Below, one piece after another: positions 43,801-58,324 of a stretch of 64,000 nucleotides of DNA. The position numbers were made by a program, and so were the translations under genes. Source of the DNA: Ianthella basta. Taxonomy: Eukaryota; Porifera; Demospongiae; Verongiida; Ianthellidae. The DNA lies in NCBI GenBank assembly GCA_964019415.1, contig OZ025872.1:10578266-10642265 (forward strand). The letters run 5' to 3'. The stretch's first letter is position 1, and the number at the start of each line of letters is the position of its first letter. The notes beneath the pieces are model-generated. The model worked only from the letters and a program-made list of their open reading frames with translations, was not told where the DNA came from and did not search any database.

Positions 43801-46800
43801 GTCCTGGCTTGGTCGATCACTGTTGTCTCCTCCCATCTGATTGGATGGTGGTTCTCCCACGCATGTTCTGCAAGGGCTGACTTCTCCAGTGTCCCCTTCT
43901 GACAGGCATCCCGGTGCTCTTTCATTCTCGTCTCGAGCCTTCTCAGTGTCTCCCCAATGTAGGTCTTGCCACAGCTGCATGGGAATTGGTACACCACCTT
44001 GGACTTCTTCTCCAGCACCAGTGTGTCTTTCACCTTGGTTAGCATGGAACGCAGAGACAGTCCAGACCTGAAGACGACCTTCATGCCGAACTTCCTACAG
44101 ACCCGTCTGATGTCCTCACCGACTCCTTCTGTGTAGGGAAGCATCACCAGTGGGGGTCTGCGTCCCTCCTCTGGCAGTGGCGCCTCATTGGTCTCCACAT
44201 CTCGCCTGGAAGGAATGGAAGAGGAGCGGATGAAGTTACTGGGGTAACCGTTCTGTCTCAGCACCTCGGTGAGATGACACTCTTCCTTCTGTAAGTTCTC
44301 CTGCCCGGTGGTGATGCTCCTTGCTCTGTTGTACAGACATCTGATCAGCCCTCTTTTGACGTGAGATGGATGGTGGGACCGGAAGTCCAGGTACTGGTCC
44401 GTGTGTGTGGGCTTCCTGTAGACAGTGACATCCAAGTTGCCATCATCTTTCCTCTGGAGCAGGGCGTCGAGAAAGGGGAGGCTCCCTTCCTTCTCCACTT
44501 CCACAGTGAACCACATCTAGGAATGCATGTGGTGGCCGTAATATTGTAACTTGCACTGTGTGGTGGTGGTGGTAGTAGTATGTGGTAGCAGCGCCTGATG
44601 TGGTGGTCTGTTTTCTTGCAGCTCTAGCACATAATATTATACTGGTGTGCTCATTGCAACTTTCACTGTGGTGGTGGTGATGGCAGTTGTATTTATGTAT
44701 GTGGTGGTGTAGTAGCTGGATATTGTGGCTGGATAGTTGTGAGCAAGTGTACATGTTGGTGCTGCTCTGCTCCAGCATAGCGGCAAATGCATACAAATTG
44801 GTGTCAAAATGTGATTGTTCAAAACATTGCCACCATTTTGTGACTAATTAAGCAATACTGCTAATGACATGAGGAAATTGGTCATCTAACTACATCCACT
44901 TAGTATCATGACTTAGCAGGGCTGGGTCAGTAAGATATGCAATGAACCTCATTTTTCTCGGCCATTTTGCAACTAATTAAGAAATCCTGCTAATGACATG
45001 AACAGTTGGATTATCTGGCTAGGTCCATCAAGTGTCATGACTGAGCGGGCCTGTCTGGTTAAATAAATCGTACACCTCACATATGTCGTCCATTTTGAGA
45101 CTAATTAAGAAATCCCGCTAATAACATAGGAAGGTGGACCACTTGGATGTGTCCACCAAGCTTCACGTCTCAACGAGCCCAGTTGCATTAATATACAAGA
45201 TACCACTATGCATCAATATAAATGCACCATACATTAAGTGTTATGCTATGCACATTTATATTAGGATTTTGCGGGCTGCTTGTAGAACAACGAAGGCCTA
45301 ATTAAAATTCTGCCTCATTTAAAAGTCTTAAAATCTCCCATACTTCAAAGGCACACCGATCACATGTTCGTGAGGGGTCCCTAACCCCCCGGGAATTATA
45401 TTATATTATATTATATTATATTATATTATATTATATTAATTCTGCTAATGACATGAGCAAATGGGCCATGTAACTATGTCCACTTAGTATCACTACTTAG
45501 CGGGGCCAGTTTGGTGGGATATGCATTGAACCTCGCTTTTCTCGGCCATTTTGCGACTAATTAAGAAATCCTGTTATTGACATGAACAGTCGGATTATCT
45601 GGCTAGGTCCACTAAGTGTCATGACCGAGCGGGCCTGGCTGATTGAATAAATCATACACCTAACATATGTCGGCCATTTTGAGGCTAATTAAGAAATCCT
45701 GCTATTAACATAAGAAGGTGGACCACTTGGACGTGCCCACCAAGTTTCACGTCTCAACAAGCTCAGTTGCATTAATATACAAAATACCACTATGCATCAA
45801 TATAAATGCGCCATACATTAAGTGTTCTCCTATGTGCATTTATATTAGCATTTTGCAGGCTGCTTGTAGAAGAATGAAGACTTAATTAAAAATTCTGTCT
45901 CACTTAAAAGTGTTAAAATCTCCCATATTTCAAAGCCATACCTAGCACATGTTCATGAGGGTTGCCAATCCCCCTGGGAATTATTTATTTATATTATATT
46001 ATATTATATTATATTATTTACTTTAGATTACTGGTGTATATTGTAACTTGCACTGTATATACGTACTTCACTGCATGCATGAAAAATGTACTTCACACAT
46101 AGACATCTGAATGGAGAGTGTGACTGCATAATATATAATATATATTATAATAATGCAGCCTCCACTGCCTCCCTGAATTATCTACTTATTCATTAGATTA
46201 TTGCAATATCATACACATGCAGGTACTGGTACAGTACTGTATACCTGTATGATATAGTCTTCACATACATCTGCACATCTTATACATTCCTCATGAGGAA
46301 TATGTTTCTGCCACACAATTTAAACCTATAATTCTATAAGATTGTACAGCAAGTGCAAAGATCTTGTAATTTATATATAGTATCATTTCCTTGTCTTATG
46401 TTTTCTTTGTGTTGCAGTCCCTCCGTGCCAAGCTGGGCTGCTACTACTCTAAGGAGTGCATCCAAGACAACCCTTTGCTGGCCTCTTCCACCATGCAGTA
46501 TGTGAAACTCAACCTGATACAGTCAAAACAGCGTCGGCCGATAGCAGGGAAGATTGAAAAAGCAGTATCAGTACACCTGGCCAGGGGAGGTGTTAAACAG
46601 GTGCCTCGTGAGAAGGTGCCGCTCGACTACGAACACATCCTCTCCTTCTCCCCTCCTGCTGGTATCTCCAGAAAGCGGGTGCTCATCGAGGGTGTACCGG
46701 GTAGTGGCAAGAGCACTCTCGTCCAGCGAATGTGCCACGATTGGTCGGTTGGCCATTTTGCACAGGACTACAAAGTAGTCATCCAAGTCACCCTGAGGAG

Positions 46801-49800
46801 TCTTCCCAAGGACCAGAAGCTGAGCCTGGAAGACCTCATCTTCACATCAATCGGGGATGCAGCTATCGTTCAAGAGGTCACTGACTTCGTTACTACCCAC
46901 CTAGGACAAGGGGTCCTGTTCATCTTCGATGGATTTGATGAGCTGTTAGAGGAAATGCGCAAGAAGTCGCTAGTTCATGAAATTATTACTGGCCATCTTG
47001 CCCCTCAGTCATCCTTCATGGTGACAACTCGCCCCATCTCTGCGGAGAGCCTCTACCACATTGTAGACAGGAGGGTGGAGATCAGTGGATTTGGAGAGGA
47101 AGAAGTGAAGAAATTCATCACAGAGTACTTTGCCTCCAACCCATCAGTAGGAAAGAAGCTCCTGTTGACCCTCTCCCGTCACCCTCATATCAAAAATCTC
47201 TGCTTCACCCCACTCCTGTTGCTGATGGTATGTTATGTAACATCCCTCGGTGACGACTCTCCAGAACTCCTTCTGTCACTGCACCAGTTGTTTGAGTGTG
47301 TCATCATCCACACCATCAACCACAACCTGGAGCGAGCAGGTCGGAAGGAACACATTGGCAGTCTCCAAGATGTACTTCGGCTCTTTCCCAGCTTCAGCAG
47401 ACTGATTCAATTGGCACAGGAGGGGATTGAAAAGGACACCATCATTTTCTCCAACCTCGACTTTGAAGTTGACAGTGCCTTCTATGGCTTGTTCAACTGC
47501 GTTAAAGCACAGAATCGGTTCGGGATCATCTCTTGCACGTGGCACTTTCTGCATCTGACCCTGCAGGAGTTCATGGCAGCCCTCGCTATGGCTAAGAAGA
47601 CACCAGAGGAGCAGGTCACCTTCTGGAGACATCACCTCACATTAAGGTGCAACAAGAGGGGGCGCTTTGTTCTGGCAGATGACAGGAACAGGACTATGTT
47701 CCTGTTCTTCAGTGGACTGAGTGGCCTCAGCACCCCGGGCATGCAGAGGATGCTACTGGAGACCCTTAACACAGTAGTGAAGCCCAGCATTAGGTGGGGT
47801 ACCCCACTTCATGCACTGTGTGAAGTCGTAGCTGAGAGTGGCAATGAACAGTTGGCTCTGTCCATCCTGTCCCCATGTGGACCAACAGTGGATATTGATA
47901 GGGACTGCCTCAAGGGTGTTGGCATAGCGTGGTGTGTCGCTCAGCACTGCAAGCAGGTGGAAGGGGCTGGAATTAGGGTTGGAGGGGATGTCTGCTCATC
48001 GGATGTCACTAGCTTTATCTCTCAGCTAGGAGATGTCTCCACACTAACAAGAGTGAAACTGCCAAGCATGGAGGTTGATTATGGTAAGTTATCCCAAGGG
48101 AATTGAACCCATTTACAACTGAAGACTACTTCACTGTCGTGTTATTTGACAAGGACAATAGTTCATCATCATCATCAATTTTAATTTGCGATCAGGATGG
48201 TTCCTTCAGCTCAAATTGGCTGATGTCCTGCAAGTATACATACAATACAATACTTGGAATAATCTTATTCTTACTTCCCAATGATGCTCTTTTGGTAGTG
48301 CTCTGATTACTACACTCAACCACTGAGATTCAGTACACAGAGCTGTCAAGTTACCTTAATGAGGATGCTACAAGTTGGATCCAATGACGTAAATTAATAC
48401 AATTGTATGCATAATTTACATATTATTAGTATACTACTAATCCTAAATAGATCCCATTGCCATGGTAACGTGCGTCTAAACGCTGTTTCTAAACGTCGTA
48501 GACACCCGGGTGTTGTTTCGCGCCGTGGTCTATTTCGTCTAGCCGTGTTCTAATTCGACGCGCGGCGTTCGCGCCTATGCTCTAAATGCCGATTTAGAGC
48601 ATGGGCGTGGCACGCGCGTCGTTCGCGCTATGCTCTAATTGCCGATTTAGAGCATGGGCGTGGCACGCGCAGCGTTCGCGCCTATGCTCTAAATAGCGAT
48701 TTAGAGCATGGGCGTGGCTTGGGCCGTGGTCTATAGCAGAGAAACTGCAGCTGCGATAACAATAGTAGCTAACTCTGCAACATACAATGCACAGTTCGCT
48801 CGGCTTACTTGTTTCGTCGACAACAGGGTAACGCAACAGTCCGGCATGCAGCGGCCTACGAACCAGAGCCGAAAAAGAAACTGGTTACGAGCTGGTAACA
48901 GGCTTAGGACACCGATCTGGGAAACGCTGTGGCTGACGGGGCTGACAGTGAGTAAGCTTACGTTTAGCTTACGCGCCGCATCCACTGCCGAACTTTAGGA
49001 ACGTCTGCTGCGAGATAACAAACCCCATGACCAAACGGCGTTTACTCGGCCATTGTCAGAAATTGCTAACTACTTCCGGAAGACGCGTGATGACGCAATT
49101 ACGAGTAGTTAAACTGATTCGCTGCTGCTCCTTGCCCAATCGTTGGGATCTATAACACTTAAATGCTGACCAATCGGTGTCTCTGAAGATTTAGACCACT
49201 CGGCACTCGGGCGCTTCGCGCCCTCGTGTCTTGTGCTCTAAATCTCAGAGACACCTCTTGGTCAGCATTTAACTATTACTTAATTAAGGCATTTCATGTA
49301 GCTAAATCATAAATCCATGTCTATGACATCACTATGTCAATGACAAAATGGCGGCAGGGTATCAGGTATCAGGTATTCTTATTTTACCTGGGGAACTGTT
49401 AGCCAATGGCTACTGTAAATGGCACCCAGAAAAGAAAGGCAAAAATACATGAACACAAAACAAACACTAGTACAAACAAGCAAATTTTATTAAATAGTGG
49501 CAATATAAACATAATATTTTGGCTAAGTTATGTTAATGGGTCAATTTTGTGCAACTGATAAATACCTAAAAAGTTGGAGTAAATTGAAATAATGATCTTG
49601 ATAGCTAGTAAGGACAGTGTTCACAATAAGTATGCCTCACAGAGTTTTGAAAAAGCTCCAAAGTCTGCACATGTTCTGATGTTCTTCGGAAGAGACCGCC
49701 ACAAGGAAGCACCAGCAAAACTAAAAGCCTTTTGCCCGAAGCAAGTTCTTGAAGAAGGAAGATTGAGTTGGCAAGTAGAAGAAGAACGAGTGTTGTAGTG

Positions 49801-52800
49801 AGAGTTTGGTGAAGAGAAAAGTTGAGAAAGATAAGGAGGAGACTGAGAAGACAAACGTTTAAACATGGTTTGGGCCAGGTGGAGCTTTCTTCTTGCAGAA
49901 AGGGTGGAGAGACCAAGTTCACCACGAGCGGAAGAAGCAGAATAATCTCTACGCCTACGAAGAACAGTACGGCAAGCAAAGTTCAGCAGGGTTTCCAAGC
50001 GAAGAGCTTCATCCCTAGTGCACCCAGACCAAACAACATCACAGTAGTCAAAAGTGGGAAGAATGTAGGACTTGAGATAGAGAAGGAGAGGCTGAGGGAG
50101 AAACCAAGAAAGACGACGTAGGAGATTGAGGCCACGGGTGACCTTGTTGCAGACTGTCGATGTGGTCAGACCAGGTGAGAGTGTCGTTCACCAAGACTCC
50201 AAGAAACTTGAAAAACCGAACCTGTTCTACATCAATACCATCAATCATCAGCTCCAGTCCACTGTTGACCTTCTTTCGTGCTGAGTGTATCAGCATGCAC
50301 TTGGTTTTCAAGGTGTTGAGCTGCAGACCATTTCTTTCTAGCCACAAGTTTGCCAAGTCAAGAGTGAGTTGAAGAGCAGAGTTGAGAGAAGGAAGATCAT
50401 CACTAATGATGAAGATAGTGGTGTCATCAGGAGGAAGGACAGAAGGAAGATCATTGATGAAGACAGAGAAGAGGGTAGGACCAAGGACTGAGCCTTGTGG
50501 TATACCTGAGCATGGAAAGGCAAGTGAAGAGTAGGAATTAGCAACCCTAGTAACATGAGAACGATTAGAGAGGTATGACTTGAACCAAGAAACAGTGGAT
50601 GGAGAAAGACCAAGATGGAACAGCTTTGATAGGAGAAGATCATGATTCACAGTGTCGAAGGCCTTGGAAATGTCTAGAAATACTACTACAAGCTTCTTGC
50701 TGTCTAGTGCTTTGTACCACTTATCAAGACAATGAAGGAGAAGAGTTTGGGTAGAGTGAGAAGGACGGAAGCCAGACTGGTAAGGAAAGAGAAGGTTGTT
50801 GGAATTGAGATGAACAGAAAGCTGCTTTTGGACATGTTTTTCTAGAAGTTTGCTGGTAACAGGAAGAAGGGAGATAGGACGATAGTTTGAGGGAATAGCA
50901 CAGTCACCACCTTTGTGAAGTGGCTTAATGGAAGCACACTTCCAGGGTCCAGGGAAGACAGATGAAGCAATGGATGAGTTCAGGATAGAGCACAGAGGGT
51001 AGCAAATGACAGAGCGAGCAGCAATGAGGGCAGGGGAAGGAATAAGATCAAGACCAGCAGCACGCCTTGGTTTCAGAGAAGCAAGAACATCCTCACACCA
51101 CTCAGGGGTGGTAGGGGAAAGGGAAAGGGTAGGTGGATGGCGAGACTGAATAGGAGGTGAAGGAGAGGATGGAGAAAGACTGGAGGAGGTGACAGAGGCA
51201 AAGTGGCCATTGAGAGTGTTAGCGATGGAGGCAGAATCAGAGTTGAAGGAAGACCAGTTGCTGGAAGATGAGGTGGAAGAAGTAGCCAGCTTCAGTGTGT
51301 TCCAGATAGCTGAGGGATGTGACTTTCTACTAATCAGCTGGTGGAAGTACTCATACTTGGCTTTGCGCTGTAACCAGACAACACGGTTTCACTGAACCTT
51401 GTATATGTCTCTAGAAGCAACAGAAGGGTTCCGACGGTAGAAGCGGAAAAGCCGGTCACGTCTGTCCATCTCACATTGAATTGTCTTATCAATCCAAGGT
51501 GTGGGATTCTTTTTTACTCTAACTGTCTTCAATGGGGCATGTATATCTAGAACTTCCATGAATAGGTTGTTAAATGTATCTACTTTGTCATTGGGATCAT
51601 CAAATACATTAATGATGGACCAAGGCACTAAAGAGAGATCAGCTTCAAAGATGGATTTTGAGTAGTTTTTGAAGGAACAATGGGTGATTAAGGTGGGAGG
51701 AGGTTTGGGAACAGCACAGTTAAGTTGAAGAAGGATGGACAGGTGGTCAGAAAATGAGGAATCAAGAATAAGGGATTTGGAGATAGGAACATCTTGTGAA
51801 ACAAGAAACAGGTCCAAGATAGAGTTAGAAGCACCAGAGTAGCGAGTAGGATGGGAGATAGGTTGTGTGTGAGAGAATGGGAAGTTATGAAGTGTTGGAA
51901 TGCCTTGGAGTAAGGTTTGTCCAGGTTAGACATGTCAATGTTGAAATCTCCGCAGGCAAGCACATGTTTCCTAGAGACCATCACAGACTCGATATTGTCA
52001 CAAACATCATGGACGGACTGGGCAGAAGAACTAGTTGGACGGTAGAAGCAACCAAGGGCAAGGGAAGGGTGGAAGCAGGCTGACCAGAAGTAGAGACACC
52101 AGAGGAAAGTACACAGCAGGGCAGATGATCAGCACAGTATATAGCAACACCACCGCCGCAACGGTTGCGATCACTATCCAGGTATATGTATCTCACTGTC
52201 ACCAACCGAAGTGTCCAACCATGTTTCTGAAATGGCCAGGACTTCAGGGCGATGAGTAAACACGAGGGCAGCAACATCATCACAGTGGCGTAGCAGACTT
52301 CGGGCGTTCAGGTGCACCACGGTTAGACTGGTCTTCCTGATCGTCTTCTTTCCATTAGCGGTAGTGTTTGTGTCGCACCTCCTGTGAAGGCGCTGTTGCC
52401 CACAAACAGGTCCGGGGTTTGCCTCGACATCGCCGCACAGCACCAGCAAGAGAAACCAAGGACTAGACAGTACTTTCGGTGGAGTAGAGCACCTCTTACG
52501 TTCCGAAGAGCACCGAACATCTACCCGCCGAGGCAAGCGGGGAGAACCGGAACGTAGCGCGAGGGCTGCTGACAAAGAAACTTCGAGTTCAGGAGCAAGC
52601 AACACACAGTTAGATTGTTCAGGATGGATTTGGCTTGTTCTGAAGTCCAGGGCACAGGAGGCGAGGCGGGCAGCGAGAACGAGCAGGGCGCCAGCAATAA
52701 CAACTTTCTGACCTTCCGCCATTTTTTTCACACCTTTCCATTCTCAAGGGTAAACAGTCAGCGACTTGCGGTAAACTTCAACTTGGGAGAAGCGCATGAT

Positions 52801-55800
52801 TGGCATAAAGACTAGAATGGCTGATCCAGATGACTTTTAACCATCATCTCACTAGCTAGCTGCCCCGTCCTGTGAACACTGTCCGCTTAAGCAGCTGTGC
52901 TAGAGATTGAGTTTGGCGTGCATGTGAGATGGAGGTACATATAGTAAAAATGTGTGTGACACATGCCTAATCAAATGCGTGTGTCTTGGCAGGTCTGTGT
53001 ACAAGTCTTTTGTTTGTAGCTGTTTAAGTTTACTGTACACGCTGAATGGCTGTCAGTTTTACTGAAGAACCTCCAGCTTCCAATGCCACTTTGTATTTGG
53101 ATTTGAATTGGGAATGGGAAGTATAGACAGGTACTGTGTGTGTGATTGAGTAATAGACATGTGTCCCTGGTCCCCACATTGATGTTGTGCAATTTGTATA
53201 CATATGCACCTTACCTTGCAAAATTGTGTGGGCTTCTTTTAATTTCATGTTTTTTTTCTCGTACCTTCTCCAGATCTGTCAACTGTGAAGGAATTTCTAC
53301 TGGAGCAAACACAACTCAAGTGCTTGAAATTTGGAAGACTTGCAGAACACACCAAGGATATGTTTGACACAATGAAGGTATTGAAATGCTACTGTGGAAT
53401 ATCAACTTGATTTGCCCATATCTCAAAGTGTCCTTGTCAACTGCGCCTAACCTGTGCGGTGTGGGTGGAGTCTGTACTTGATGAGGTGTACTAGTAGTAG
53501 AAGTGTGTCAATTGTGTGTTTAGACAACAAAGTGTGCACATTCCACCATTTGAGCAATGTGTGCATGTGAGTGCCCCTTTACTTTGTTGTTTGTGTAGGA
53601 TGTGCTAACACACCACAAGGACTCACTGGAGGAAGTGACACTACATGGGAGCTCGTATACAATAGGTGTGTTGTGAGTAGCATGTGTCACATCATGCACA
53701 GCGGGTATCCATGGACACTGTTCCATTCGAAGAGAAAATGAAGTGTGTTGTGAAGAGGGTGTTTGTAGTACAATGGTATTCCATGTAACATCTTCTGTTA
53801 CCATGGTTACCACGGGTTTCTCTACTTTAAGTAGCAGATGGTTGCCATGGTAAGGGAAGTATTCCACCCTCAAGAGGATGTATAATTATTGGTGATATAC
53901 AGAACTATAATGAATGACTACTGTCCACTGGTCTTCACTCCAGCTTGTGCATGTCTGATGTGTGTTGAAATTCTCTCAGTTTGTTCTCATACCACCTTCC
54001 AGCTCCTCCTTTTGACCCTTTGGTGGAGTCCCTTGTGACCTGTCAGAGATTGACCTCTTTGGAGCTGAGCTTGATCACCCTGTCTTTTCAGAATTGCATC
54101 ACATTAGTGAAGGGGTTTTACAATCTGAGGACACTCGGACTGGAGTGGGTGTCTTTGTCGTATGAAGGAGTGAGTATAACTAGTTTGAGCTGCATTAATT
54201 GTAGACAGTCAGTTGCACTGTTTGAAGCATTCATATAACATGTCATGCAATTCTATTGTCTTCCCTAACAGTCGCTCACTGCCTCAGATGTCCACCTCAT
54301 TGCATCATCAGTGGAACACCACCCCAGTCTGAGGGAGCTGACTGTTGGAGGCAGTGAGTCCCTTGTCAAGGGAGCGGTGGAAGGGATGGCAAGGAGACGT
54401 GGTGTGGATAAATTGGTTGTTGATGCATACAATGTGAACGGTGAGTATCTTTTTAATACATTGTCATTCCATTGTATCCATTGCACATGGACAGTCTCTT
54501 CTAAATCATGCGCCCAAGCAAGTTTCATTGTTATATGTACCTCATCTGTCCCTTGCTGACCTCTCTAATCAGAAGGAAGAAATGACAGCTGAGTCAGTTT
54601 TGGAGGTTTAGTCATATTCCATGTGCCTTTTCCAAATGGTGCCCCCCTAAGTGGTTAGCCAATAGTTGTCCAGTGTCATAAGATCTTGTCATTCCTTTGG
54701 TACCCCCTTGCATGCATAGCAACACATGACCAAACTGAGTGTGATTGTGGGACATCAAACTTCACCACCAACAATAGCTAACCTGTCACCTGTAGCACTA
54801 CACTGGGGGATCATGCCTTTCATGGGGGCCTGAATGTATGAACCCCTATTTAGCTAGTTTCTTGGAAATACCCAGAGGTGTACTCTCCTGCTTTAGTAAC
54901 CCATTTCCATCCAGCTTAGCTAACTCTAATAACTACTGAGTCACCATCAATGTATTGCCTCATGCATGCATCTTCTACAGATGACCCTGCTCTGGTCCCA
55001 CCCATCTGTGCTGTAATGAGGACAGGATCACTAAAGACCTTGTGCGTCATTGGACTCCATTCTCAACTAGCAGAGCAGGTGTTGAAGGAACTACCTCACT
55101 GCACTCAACTCAGGGAGTTGGAGTTGGAGTTGAACTTCAACATGTTCAGGTTAGACAAGGTGAGACATGTCACTTTGTATCCAATACATCAACAGTCTGA
55201 GCAAGCGTGGCCTTTGGCCGCGCTCGCTCCGCGTTGCGTTGCCCAGTGGACAACGCAGGCCATCCATCACCATTTGGGTGATTGCAGCTGGGTGACACTG
55301 CCTGTGTATAGTGCTGATCTTATTTGCACTGACATTGGCCACTGTCATTCACTTGCTTGCATATAGCATATAGCTAGCTACACCTACACCATGTTAAAAG
55401 AATTGCTTGGTCATGTATTTCCTTAGCCAATAAGGCAGTGCCGAAGCCAAGCAAGCTTTCTACCATAGAGGAAGGGCTTTCAGCAGCCCGGAGCGCTGAC
55501 AGCTAAAGTACCCTAATAACGAAACAAAGATACCCACATACCGATAGCCAGAGCAGTTACCTCGCACCAGACAATAACAGTAAACGTCTACGCAAGTGCA
55601 TGTCGCGGCTGGGAGACCCAAACTGAGGAGCGCGGAGTGTCTTAGCCTCTAAAAATGGCTGGCTGCGAGGCACATGTATAATGCCAGAATGGCCATGTTT
55701 GCGGTTACATCATTGCGTCGTCCAATCAAATGCCTGTTTTTGATGCCACACACAAGCGAACGAACGCACAGACTGGAAATGATTAAATATAGGGTGTGTA

Positions 55801-58286
55801 AAAAATGTTTCCTCCAAAAACAAGGGTAGATGTAGGGATGGTGCAGTGTGCCTCAAGGGCATAGCAAACCACCTAGCGGAAACTCCGTAGGAACTAAGAG
55901 TCCTTGCAAAGTGGGGAGCCAGCTGGTACATGCAAAACAAAGTCATTAACATTCACTAACTTTGAATACATTTGCACCATCCCTGCATTGTGGGATGTGG
56001 CTGGGTGGGCAACCTAGGGTAGGCTGTGGTGGGTGGATTCAAGATGTGTCACTTCTGTTTTGATAGGCTATCATGTTGCAAAGTTCGCTGTGATATAGGG
56101 TAGGTGGCAGAACAAGGGAGCTAGGGGGCTGTAGCTCCTCCCCCCCCCCCCCCCCCCCAAAAAAAAAGTACTTGGTCCAAGAAATTGTGGCTGTAGGCAA
56201 GATTGGCTTGGTCATGGAGCAACTCCCTCTATCCCAATCATATTTCGCTGCCACTCTGACTCCCTGTTAAGAGGGCTCTACATATACACCCACACCATAG
56301 CTAGGCAATCTAGATGTACGGCCCCTACCTGCATGCAAAAGAGTTGCAGCATACCTACACCGTTGAATGCAGGGTGATTGTGGAGTGGAACCAGAAGTCA
56401 CAGCTAGCTCTGCACCACCAAACGAATGCGGAAATGACGGCCGGAATCAACCACACAGTAATTGAAATTGGCTGCTAAGTGGCATGACTGCGGATTACCT
56501 TTGAAACAGCGCGCGGGCGACTTTTGGTCGAAGCATGTCCCGTCTGCAGCATGGAACAGTCAGCTGACCGCTGCATTGACGGACTATTGAATAGCAACTG
56601 TAAGAGGATTACGCATGTGGGTTATGGCACCTATGTAAGCAATGTGGCTTCGCGCTGCCGATTTTTGACCTTCGTATTCTCTCTTTTTTCTTTTAGAGTT
56701 AAGACCAGAACAAGCTAAGCTATACATGAAACTGTAGCTGCATTATAGTACTTCACGATTGTATAACCTTTATTTCAGTGACAGTTTCCTAGACGGAGAA
56801 TCGCAGCCGAGGACAGTTTATCTAAAAACGCACTCAATCGCTGTGTCAATGTCGATGGAGAGACTGAGAGCGGATTAGAGAGCATAGAACAATACGCAGT
56901 CACACGATCTAACTTTTCCATGTGTCCGCAGTTGAAAAACCAATCTATTGGAGAGTTATGTTGGGAAAACTACATTCCTTCTTCGTGGTCGAAGCTTTCG
57001 CACACATTAACTTGCGATAGAAAACTTGTATCAAAAGCGGACACATGCAAAAGCTAGAAAACATCTTTACCTTAACATCTCTACTTTCGTTGTGAAACAT
57101 TAGGCTGTTTTGAGGTGCCACACGACGATTTACTGAAGAAACCCATTTTGCCTCCTCCAACAGCTAGAGTCACATGACACTCTCGTGACTTCCTGTCTCA
57201 GTGGGTAGGCATAACCATACATCACAGAAATGGTGACCATGGGATACTCAACTTACCGTGATGTCTTGCGCCGTGCGTTGCCTACTTCGTCTTCCATATA
57301 TACGAGAAATGGACTCCTGCTTACCTGCTCCGGTAACTAACTTGTCATTTCGCCTCTACGTCTTGTACCAGATGTGACATTCCTAGACGATGGTGTGACG
57401 TAATAAATTGAGGCAGCCCTGGCACGCGCACATCACGCAGTGTCACATGCGTAACTAGGGTAACATAGAAGAATGCGCTGAAACCGCACAGTGCAAGCTT
57501 GTGTAAGCAAAGCTGCCATAGCCCACATGCGTAGGCCGAAAACCGTGTCTAAAATGTGTAATTACGTCAGCATGGGCGGTTTCTTGTGCCAGTTCGTTCT
57601 ACTGTTCAGGAGTAGCGCTACTTTCCGTTTGTATTACAGTATACAAACAACCACCACCATCCCTACATAGACAGCACTACCGTGCTGTCTGATTAAGGAT
57701 AAGCTATCCCATACTGTACATCAGCACAAGTAGTAAGGTTGGGAGGCTCTGCATGTACCCCAACAAGGGCAGTTGTGTAAGGGACTGCCTCACTGCACTC
57801 AACTCAGGGAGTTGGAGTTGGAGTTGGAGTAGCTAGTTGACACAGTTAGGCATGCAGGTTGCGTTTTAGACATGTCACTTCTCGTATATGCATGCAGTGT
57901 CTCTGGAGGAGTGTTTGTGTTGATCTAGCTGCTGGCCCCTACTTTGTCATCTCACGCACCACACGAAATGACAAGTAGGGGCTATCAGCTAAACTGTGTT
58001 TGTGTGGGAAATACACGCACCGCACACACTCACCTACGCTACAATGGCTATTTATTTCACACTCTGATCTGTACTTCGTCTCACATGACATGCTTGTGAT
58101 CGCATCTTCTTTACAGGGCAGTACCCTCCCATCAGCTATTGAAACTGATCTCTCAAAGTGCATCACACTGGAGAAACTGACAGTGAAGGGACTTCCTTCT
58201 TCTATCACTGCTGCCCTGCTTAGGGCAGTGAGTACTGTCAGGTCCTTGAAGAAAGTGTCAATGGGCTGGTGTGACTATGGTAGCTA

Positions 58287-58324
<38 letters not shown>

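Larger units (their letters stand above)
43465..44518 (-). mobile_element. 5'-truncated Penelope-like retroelement
   Basis: The minus-strand remnant starts abruptly inside the reverse transcriptase at 44516 and runs through a GIY-YIG endonuclease to a 3' region with a hammerhead-like motif. Truncation at the 5' end is normal for elements copied by target-primed synthesis. Confidence 0.8.
43370..44720. repeat. Inverted repeat interrupted by the Penelope-like element
   Basis: The arm 43370-43462 (CCACCACAGTGGAAGTTGCA) is mirrored at about 44617-44720. The element between them was probably inserted into the tip of an older foldback of the same family as 40612-41517. Confidence 0.7.
49360..52740 (-). 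mobile_element. CR1-like non-LTR retrotransposon with a 2A peptide
   Basis: The minus-strand element runs from an ATG near 52731 to about 49360, inside the intron after the copy B NACHT exon. Content in order: hydrophobic N-terminus, 2A peptide, AP-type endonuclease, reverse transcriptase, and the CR1/Rex-type C-terminal block. The exact ends were not fixed. Confidence 0.75.

Noticed and set aside
57257-57297. Minus-strand first exon MEDEVGNARRKTS
   Set aside because: Only 41 bases with a good donor; no partner exon could be found.
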